A DNA stretch of 5,751 bases, taken from assembly GCA_031273515.1 (NCBI GenBank), contig JAISRU010000227.1, positions 1-5,751 of the forward strand, in the 5' to 3' direction. Source of the DNA: Bacteroidales bacterium (GTDB lineage Bacteria > Bacteroidota > Bacteroidia > Bacteroidales > WCHB1-69). A program made the position numbers and the translations under genes. Each line of letters opens with the position of its first letter. Positions within the stretch are counted from its first letter, which is position 1. Below, in pieces: positions 1-5,751 of this stretch. The notes beneath the pieces are model-generated. The model did no database searches. It had not been told where the DNA came from and saw only the letters and a list, made by a program, of their open reading frames with translations.

Positions 1-1
1 T

Positions 2-988
2 GTAATCAGCATGGGCAACAATTATCTCAAAGCTGATCACGCTTTGCAAACCGTCCGTTTGTCGGCTTTCGTGCAGGATAAATGGAGTTTCGGAACTGCG
101 GCTCATCCGCTTTTTCTGATTGGCGGCATCCGTTTGTCGTACTGGAATTTCAACAATGAAATCATTGTTACTCCCCGTCTGCGCCTGATATATCAACCCG
201 AAATTAAAGCAGATGTTTCCTTTTATCTGGCAACAGGCATGTATTATCAGCCTTCTTTTTACAAGGAAATGCGTCTGCCGACGGGAGAATTGAACAAAGA
301 CATTCAATCGCAAAAGTCGTATCATGTTATTACGGGAGTAGATTATCTGTTCAAAATAAGGCATCGTCCGTTTAAGTTCTCCACCGAAATCTACTATAAA
401 TATTTGCAGGACTTAATTACCTATACCATGGATAACGTCCGCATTATCTATTCGGGAGAAAACGATGCAACAGGTTACGCAACAGGCGTCGACGCCAAAT
501 TGAGTGGAGAAATCGTACACAATTTAGAGTCATGGATAGCGATATCGCTGATGAAAAGCATGGAACGCATTCGCGGAGCAGATGATTATACGCCCAGACC
601 TACCGATCAGCGTTTTTCGATCAATCTGTTTTTTCAGGACAAAGTGCCGAAGTTACCCATGTTGAAAGCGCATATCATCCTTATTTATTCTACGCCATTG
701 CCCAACAGTCCGCCTATGGTGCGCATATACCGAAAAGGTTCTCATCATTATTTCAGGACGGATATTGGATTTTCGTGGCAATTTATCGATGAAGCGACCC
801 GTCTGGGCAAGAAAAACCCTTTTCGTTTCCTTAGCGCCGGCTATCTGACATTTGAAATAGCCAATGTTTTCAATTATAAGAACGTCCTTTCCTATTCGTG
901 GATATCGAATTGGGAAGGAGCTTATTTCAAAATCCCAAACTACTTGACCCCACGATTGTTCAATGCAAAACTGCGTTTTGAATTTTAA
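2..988 (+). CDS. TonB-dependent receptor, C-terminal fragment (5' end outside window)
   Basis: This is the last 328 residues of an outer-membrane beta-barrel protein. The frame is open to the window edge, so the ATG at 11 is probably internal. What is seen: alternating hydrophobic/aromatic strands throughout, the phrase AFVQDKWSF near the start, IANVFNYKNVLSYSW near the end, and a C-terminus PNYLTPRLFNAKLRFEF finishing in phenylalanine. A terminal aromatic residue is the usual BAM-recognition signal of outer-membrane barrels, and the last two phrases resemble the closing strands of Bacteroidetes TonB-dependent receptors. The family imports ligands such as iron chelates, cobalamin or glycans using TonB-ExbBD energy. 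The plug domain, any carboxypeptidase-like N-terminal domain and the signal peptide would lie upstream, so the substrate cannot be named. No SusD-like partner follows; the next gene is ligA after 21 bp with no clear terminator between them. Confidence 0.85.
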   Translation, partial: VISMGNNYLKADHALQTVRLSAFVQDKWSFGTAAHPLFLIGGIRLSYWNFNNEIIVTPRLRLIYQPEIKADVSFYLATGMYYQPSFYKEMRLPTGELNKDIQSQKSYHVITGVDYLFKIRHRPFKFSTEIYYKYLQDLITYTMDNVRIIYSGENDATGYATGVDAKLSGEIVHNLESWIAISLMKSMERIRGADDYTPRPTDQRFSINLFFQDKVPKLPMLKAHIILIYSTPLPNSPPMVRIYRKGSHHYFRTDIGFSWQFIDEATRLGKKNPFRFLSAGYLTFEIANVFNYKNVLSYSWISNWEGAYFKIPNYLTPRLFNAKLRFEF

Positions 989-3067
<2,079 letters not shown>

Positions 3068-3070
<3 letters not shown>

Positions 3071-3141
3071 TACCAAACCTTTGCCATTATAGTTATGGCA
3101 AAACACATCTTTTTATACTATTTGATAGCAATTTGGTATCA
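3068..3141. repeat. 74-bp segment bounded by perfect 10-bp inverted repeats
   Basis: TGATACCAAA at 3068-3077 and TTTGGTATCA at 3132-3141 are exact reverse complements and enclose 54 bp. The first three bases of the left arm are the ligA stop codon. A second, nested hairpin lies inside (3080-3102). TGATA also occurs at 3123-3127 and could pair with the TATCA of the right arm, giving a competing short hairpin. No obvious target-site duplication flanks it. It may be a small palindromic repeat element, a transcript-end structure or a protein-binding site; the sequence alone does not decide. Confidence 0.75.
3080..3114 (+). terminator. Possible ligA terminator hairpin
   Basis: TTTGCCAT (3080-3087) pairs perfectly with ATGGCAAA (3095-3102) across a 7-base loop, 9 bases after the ligA stop. 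A run of five T at 3110-3114 follows, but 7 bases after the stem and not directly against it, and the stem is only moderately GC-containing. It is therefore a weak intrinsic-terminator candidate. In the convergent layout it would keep ligA transcription out of the opposing genes. Confidence 0.4.
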
Positions 3142-3160
3142 CTCGTCCACTCGTCCACTC
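3141..3160. repeat. Short tandem repeat, 2.5 copies of ACTCGTCC
   Basis: Two exact copies of ACTCGTCC (3141-3148 and 3149-3156) are followed by a partial copy, ACTC (3157-3160). It directly adjoins the right arm of the 74-bp inverted-repeat segment. It could come from replication slippage; no function is evident. Confidence 0.8.
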
Positions 3161-3161
3161 A

Positions 3162-3184
3162 TAATCATGTTAATCATTTAATCA
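3162..3184. repeat. Three spaced TAATCA hexamers
   Basis: TAATCA occurs at 3162-3167, 3171-3176 and 3179-3184, with start-to-start spacings of 9 and 8 bp. The region is AT-rich, so chance is a fair explanation. The regular spacing is also compatible with binding sites on nearly the same DNA face. No function is assigned. Confidence 0.45.
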
Positions 3185-3188
3185 GATG

Positions 3189-3232
3189 GTTATTGAGCGT
3201 ATTTCGGCTATGCTCAATAACAAGCCGAAATA
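3189..3232. repeat. Interleaved pair of perfect 10-bp inverted repeats (A-B-A'-B')
   Basis: Arm A is GTTATTGAGC (3189-3198) and its reverse complement GCTCAATAAC is at 3212-3221. Arm B is TATTTCGGCT (3200-3209) and its reverse complement AGCCGAAATA is at 3223-3232. The gaps between arms are 1, 2 and 1 bases. Stem A can extend by a G-T wobble and two A-T pairs into arm B, leaving a 7-base loop; stem B can extend by one G-T wobble. As RNA the two hairpins exclude each other: a true pseudoknot would need a one-base linker to span a 10-bp stem. It lies 26 bp beyond the stop of the META lipoprotein gene, in the convergent intergenic region. No T-run follows on either strand, so it is not a classical intrinsic terminator. 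Confidence 0.85.
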
Positions 3233-3258
3233 TAAATCACAGTTCAAGACAAAATCAT

Positions 3259-3696
3259 TTATTCTCCTTCTTTTTCCTGAAACCGAATAACAACCTGATT
3301 TTTGTCGTCTAAGAAACAAAGCTGATTGTCTTTGTATTCCCATCGTTGGACTTTTTGCAACGCCTTCATGTATTTATCTTCTGTCTTTTGCGTGTCCATA
3401 CAGAACATCTTCGTGGCGACAATGTTACCAAATGTAATCCGATTGTCTTTTAAGGTATATGGTCCGTGGAAACGATTGCATGAACCGTGTCCGCTGACAG
3501 TTCCGTCCGACAAGGTCATACTGGGAAAACGTTTCGGGTCGGACAATTCAATTTTTTCGTTTTCTATCTCAACAACAATCCATTCTTTATGAGTAATACT
3601 CACGTTTGTTTCCGGCTTCTGCGCAATACTTTTCTTTGTGCCGCACGACTGTAAACAACACAGCGCGACAACTGTCAAACTTACAATTTTTTTCAT
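3259..3696 (-). CDS. META-domain (HslJ-like) lipoprotein
   Basis: A 145-residue protein. The start is placed at 3696 because it gives a clean lipoprotein signal: MKK, a hydrophobic stretch, then the lipobox L15-Q16-S17-C18. An in-frame ATG at 3741 would put 15 charged or polar residues in front of this signal and is less likely. The mature part holds one META domain at about 35-140, recognised from GSCNRFHGPY (the family's G-x-CN-x-F/Y-G-x-Y signature) and TKMFC, with W at the domain start and F near its end. HslJ, the E. coli member, is a heat-inducible membrane protein linked to novobiocin resistance; its molecular role is not well defined. Residues after the cysteine (GTKKS) lack the acidic Bacteroidetes surface-export signal, so anchoring facing the periplasm is inferred. 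It is 101 bp downstream of the mgtC-like gene on the same strand, and no convincing promoter was found in that gap. Confidence 0.85.
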   Translation of the reverse strand: MKKIVSLTVVALCCLQSCGTKKSIAQKPETNVSITHKEWIVVEIENEKIELSDPKRFPSMTLSDGTVSGHGSCNRFHGPYTLKDNRITFGNIVATKMFCMDTQKTEDKYMKALQKVQRWEYKDNQLCFLDDKNQVVIRFQEKEGE

Positions 3697-3796
3697 TTGT
3701 CTGAAATTTATTATATTATTTATTTCCTTGATTTTATTCATCTGTTTAATCTTATTATATGTTCAGGTTTACTGTTCTCGAATTGGTTAGCGTATA

Positions 3797-3826
3797 ATCA
3801 GGAAGTGAGAAAAACAGCTTCCTGAT
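3797..3826 (-). repeat. 9-bp stem-loop enclosing the mgtC-like stop codon
   Basis: ATCAGGAAG (3797-3805) and CTTCCTGAT (3818-3826) are perfect reverse complements around a 12-base loop. Read on the - strand, the stem takes in the last codons and the TGA stop of the mgtC-like gene. No T-run follows the stem, so it is not a classical intrinsic terminator. It could protect the 3' end of the mreCD-mgtC message or cause partial termination before the lipoprotein gene. Confidence 0.6.
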
Positions 3827-4502
3827 GTAATTTCTGTATATGAGGATATTGCGAAACGGATGTAATGAACTTCCGAAAATTGTCTTCTTGAGTTTTGTCA
3901 AACAATATTTCGCATACAAATTCCCGCGAAGAAGGAAAAAAACTCGTCTTTCCCGATTGAAATGACCGTAAAATAAGCATCGGATAACTTTGCAGCGCTT
4001 CCATCAAAAAGACCCTGAAGCCGGCTTCCGCAGTTTCTTCGAGATAAAAGCGTGCCGAAACGCCTGCCGTTACTTTTTTCTTGCGTAAAGACAGTCTGCT
4101 GACAAACAATGCTTCCTGTCGGACAATAATATTTATCAGAACAACAAATCCTGCCGCAATACATGCCTCGCCTGTAAAACCAAATCCTGCCAAAGCTCCT
4201 ATCGCCGCCGAACACCAGATTGTCGCCGCAGAATTTAATCCGTGAATATTAAATCCGTCCCGCATGATTACTCCCGCTCCCAAAAAGCCGATCCCTGTTG
4301 CTATTTGTCCCAATACGCGGGAAGGGTCGCCGGAAGTCTGAGTGAGAATTTCCGACGTAATCACATAAACAGCAGCTCCGACAGCAACTAAGGTATTGGT
4401 CAGCAAACCGGCGGTTCGTAATCTCCATTCCCGTTCAAATCCGATAATCATGCCTGCAAGCATCGCTACTGCCAATCGTATGATAAAATAGTCCGTTTCC
4501 AT
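3798..4502 (-). CDS. MgtC/SapB-family membrane protein
   Basis: A 234-residue inner-membrane protein of the MgtC/SapB family. The N-terminal half shows the family motifs in order: GFERE at 21-25, AGLLTNTLVAVGA at 31-43, GIGFLGAGVI at 70-79 and GLNSAATIW at 88-96, spread over about five membrane segments (roughly 5-20, 34-52, 66-82, 92-108 and 112-128). A basic RKKK (140-143) leads into a soluble C-terminal domain, about 145-234, where longer MgtC proteins carry an ACT-like fold. Salmonella MgtC helps survival in macrophages and low Mg2+ and inhibits F1Fo ATP synthase; most family members have no assigned role, so none is claimed here. The ATG follows the mreD stop with no gap (TAAATG), which indicates coupled translation in the mreCD operon. 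NSAATIW replaces the TTAATIW common in the family. No Mg2+ transporter (mgtA/B) is adjacent. Confidence 0.92.
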   Translation of the reverse strand: METDYFIIRLAVAMLAGMIIGFEREWRLRTAGLLTNTLVAVGAAVYVITSEILTQTSGDPSRVLGQIATGIGFLGAGVIMRDGFNIHGLNSAATIWCSAAIGALAGFGFTGEACIAAGFVVLINIIVRQEALFVSRLSLRKKKVTAGVSARFYLEETAEAGFRVFLMEALQSYPMLILRSFQSGKTSFFPSSREFVCEILFDKTQEDNFRKFITSVSQYPHIQKLHQEAVFLTS

Positions 4503-5021
4503 TTAATAACGTTTGGATGGTTTGTAAAATAATATCTGTATCAGCAAAATACATGCCAATGAACACAACGTGTTTCCGAATATAACAAGCAACGTACGCA
4601 AAAAATTGTGCAAACTCAGTACATCGGCAAAGAAAAACACAATATGATGAATTAGCGTCATACAGATCGCATACTGAATATACCACCTTGGTTTCATATC
4701 GTAAAAGACAGGCTGCAAATGTTCTTCTCTCTCCAATTTAAAAGGGATTATTTGGATAATCATCGGTCGAACAAAAGCCATGACTAAGGTCGCAAGAGCA
4801 TGAAGTCCGATGACGCCTTCAAATAAATCGATTGTTAATCCGATAGCAAATCCTAATAAAATCACCAACCACCGAGGCGTCTGAAAAGGAAGCGAAAATA
4901 TAAAAATAATATACACAACAGGCGTAATCATCCCCCAGAGCGCTATCCTGTTGAAAAAAAATAACTGTAATGCAACAAGCAAAATAAATCGGAGAATATG
5001 TTTGAAATACACTTTATTCAT
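4503..5021 (-). CDS. mreD: Rod shape-determining protein MreD
   Basis: A 172-residue integral inner-membrane protein and MreC's partner in the MreBCD elongation complex, which organises lateral peptidoglycan synthesis. About six membrane segments can be picked out (roughly 10-27, 33-45, 51-67, 72-92, 114-134 and 142-165). The Bacteroidetes MreD pattern is visible: LQLFFFNRIALWG near the start, then VVYIIFIFSLP, LLGFAIGLTIDLFEG (58-69), GLHALATLVMAFVRP (72-86) and a basic tail KPSKRY. Length is normal for the family. The start ATG overlaps the mreC stop by 8 bp, which fits coupled translation; AAAGGA lies about 9-10 bases upstream, the only Shine-Dalgarno-like sequence seen at a start in this window. 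It is followed directly by an MgtC-like gene where mrdA (PBP2) would usually be expected. Confidence 0.92.
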   Translation of the reverse strand: MNKVYFKHILRFILLVALQLFFFNRIALWGMITPVVYIIFIFSLPFQTPRWLVILLGFAIGLTIDLFEGVIGLHALATLVMAFVRPMIIQIIPFKLEREEHLQPVFYDMKPRWYIQYAICMTLIHHIVFFFADVLSLHNFLRTLLVIFGNTLCSLACILLIQILFYKPSKRY

Positions 5022-5751
5022 TTGTATTTGTCCTTTCCATTAAATTATTGAGTTCTTCCGAATACTTTTGTTCGATGATGAAAACGTTCCTCAGCTGATT
5101 AAAAGAAGACAACAATTTCACCCTCAGAACAAAATACCCTCCCTGTGTTTCAGGACTGATAGACGATATAACGCCAATAGGATAATCGGGAGGAAAGAGC
5201 AAAGAATGCTGTGTTACAACCGTATCGTCGACATGAATATTCTCCGTATGAGCAAGATTTGTTATTTGAGCATAACGTATGTCCAAACCGTCCCATGTCA
5301 ACACGCCGGAAGCGTCGCTTTTGTTTATCTTAATGAAAATACTGAACTGCGAATGCAACAAAGACAAAGCAATGGAAAAATTGGGAGAAACATCCTTGAC
5401 AATTCCCACCACTCCTTCGGAAGACACAACTCCCATATCTGCTCTTATTCCGTCGTTGTAACCTTTGTCTAAAATGATATAGTTGTTTCTTCTGGTAACG
5501 GTGTTTTCGACAACCTTCGCCGTATGATACGAAAACAACAAAGAATCACCATGATAAACACTTGTTTCTTCCGACGGCTCTATGATATGGTTAAACGCAA
5601 TATTGAGCAGATTTCTGTTCTGAGATAACAATCGAACGTTCTCTCTTTGCAGATGCTGCCAATCCATGTATTTTGCGTACAACGTCAAAACGGGAGCGCT
5701 CAGTTCTTTGCTCAACGAGTTCAATGCCCATTGCTTATAATTGCTGCTCCT
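5014..5751 (-). CDS. mreC: Rod shape-determining protein MreC (N-terminus outside window)
   Basis: The last 245 residues of MreC, the periplasmic scaffold that links MreB/MreD to the cell-wall synthases PBP2 and RodA. The frame stays open to the window edge, reading RSSNYKQWALNSLSK, which matches the (N)NY-x-R segment that follows the single membrane helix in Bacteroidetes MreC; the helix and true start are therefore missing. Next comes the coiled-coil dimerisation region (DWQHLQRENVRLLSQNRN), then the two-part beta domain: TRRNNYIILDKGYNDGI, MGVVSSEGVVGIV, FSIALSLLHSQFSIFIK, GVLTWDG, and VVTQHSLLFPPDYPIGVI. The last segment has TQHS where many homologues have T-S/T-G. The TTG at 5724 is not accepted as a start because homology continues upstream of it. 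It overlaps mreD by 8 bp. mreB would be expected just beyond the window edge. Confidence 0.93.
   Translation of the reverse strand, partial: RSSNYKQWALNSLSKELSAPVLTLYAKYMDWQHLQRENVRLLSQNRNLLNIAFNHIIEPSEETSVYHGDSLLFSYHTAKVVENTVTRRNNYIILDKGYNDGIRADMGVVSSEGVVGIVKDVSPNFSIALSLLHSQFSIFIKINKSDASGVLTWDGLDIRYAQITNLAHTENIHVDDTVVTQHSLLFPPDYPIGVISSISPETQGGYFVLRVKLLSSFNQLRNVFIIEQKYSEELNNLMERTNTNE

Noticed and set aside
966..980. Hairpin CAAAAC-TGC-GTTTTG at the end of the TonB receptor gene as a terminator
   Set aside because: The stem is only 6 bp, AT-rich and fully inside the coding sequence, with no proper T-run after it.
3189..3232. H-type RNA pseudoknot formed by both interleaved stems at once
   Set aside because: The linkers are 1, 2 and 1 bases, and a single base cannot reasonably cross a 10-bp stem. 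Mutually exclusive hairpins are more plausible.
3697..3741. A 15-residue upstream extension of the META lipoprotein (ATG at 3741)
   Set aside because: It would place charged and polar residues ahead of a well-formed lipoprotein signal that starts at 3696; the shorter form fits much better.
3697..3797. Bacteroides-type promoter (TAnnTTTG with an upstream TTTG) for the META gene
   Set aside because: The nearest match on the - strand is TAAATTTC, within about 15 bases of the start codon and without a properly spaced upstream element. It is too weak to annotate.
5722..5724. TTG as the start codon of mreC
   Set aside because: The frame stays open to the window edge, and the residues upstream (SSNYKQWA) match the conserved segment after the MreC membrane helix, so the gene is cut by the window and does not start here.

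Overview
The window looks like a piece of a Bacteroidota chromosome, most likely order Bacteroidales. The reasons are a TonB-dependent-receptor barrel end typical of that phylum, a LigA that resembles Bacteroides-type ligases as I remember them, an mreC-mreD pair with Bacteroidetes-style sequences, and start codons that mostly lack a Shine-Dalgarno sequence. The genus cannot be fixed from sequence alone. Both ends are cut inside genes.

Layout. The left part is read on the + strand: the C-terminal end of a TonB-dependent outer-membrane receptor (2-988), then after 21 bp a complete NAD+-dependent DNA ligase, ligA (1010-3070). The right part is read on the - strand, in transcription order: mreC without its N-terminus (5751-5014), mreD (5021-4503), an MgtC/SapB-family membrane protein (4502-3798) and a small META/HslJ-type lipoprotein (3696-3259). 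The two groups converge on a 188-bp noncoding stretch (3071-3258).

How the genes work together. MreC and MreD are partners in the elongation (rod) complex that guides peptidoglycan synthesis. Their frames overlap by 8 bp. The mgtC-like start codon follows the mreD stop directly (TAAATG), so the three look co-transcribed and translationally coupled. As far as I know, mreD is usually followed in this phylum by mrdA (PBP2) and rodA, so the MgtC-like protein in that place is unusual. The META lipoprotein sits 101 bp further on and may be read from the same transcript or its own promoter. The receptor and ligA share a strand but have no evident functional link.

The most unusual part is the convergent intergenic region. 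It holds a 74-bp segment bounded by perfect 10-bp inverted repeats, whose left arm begins at the ligA stop codon and which contains an 8-bp hairpin. Next come an 8-bp tandem repeat and three TAATCA hexamers. Last is a compact A-B-A'-B' arrangement of two interleaved, perfect 10-bp inverted repeats that cannot both form. A separate 9-bp stem-loop encloses the stop codon of the mgtC-like gene. No CRISPR array, tRNA, rRNA or insertion sequence was seen, and no noncoding stretch exceeds 300 bp.
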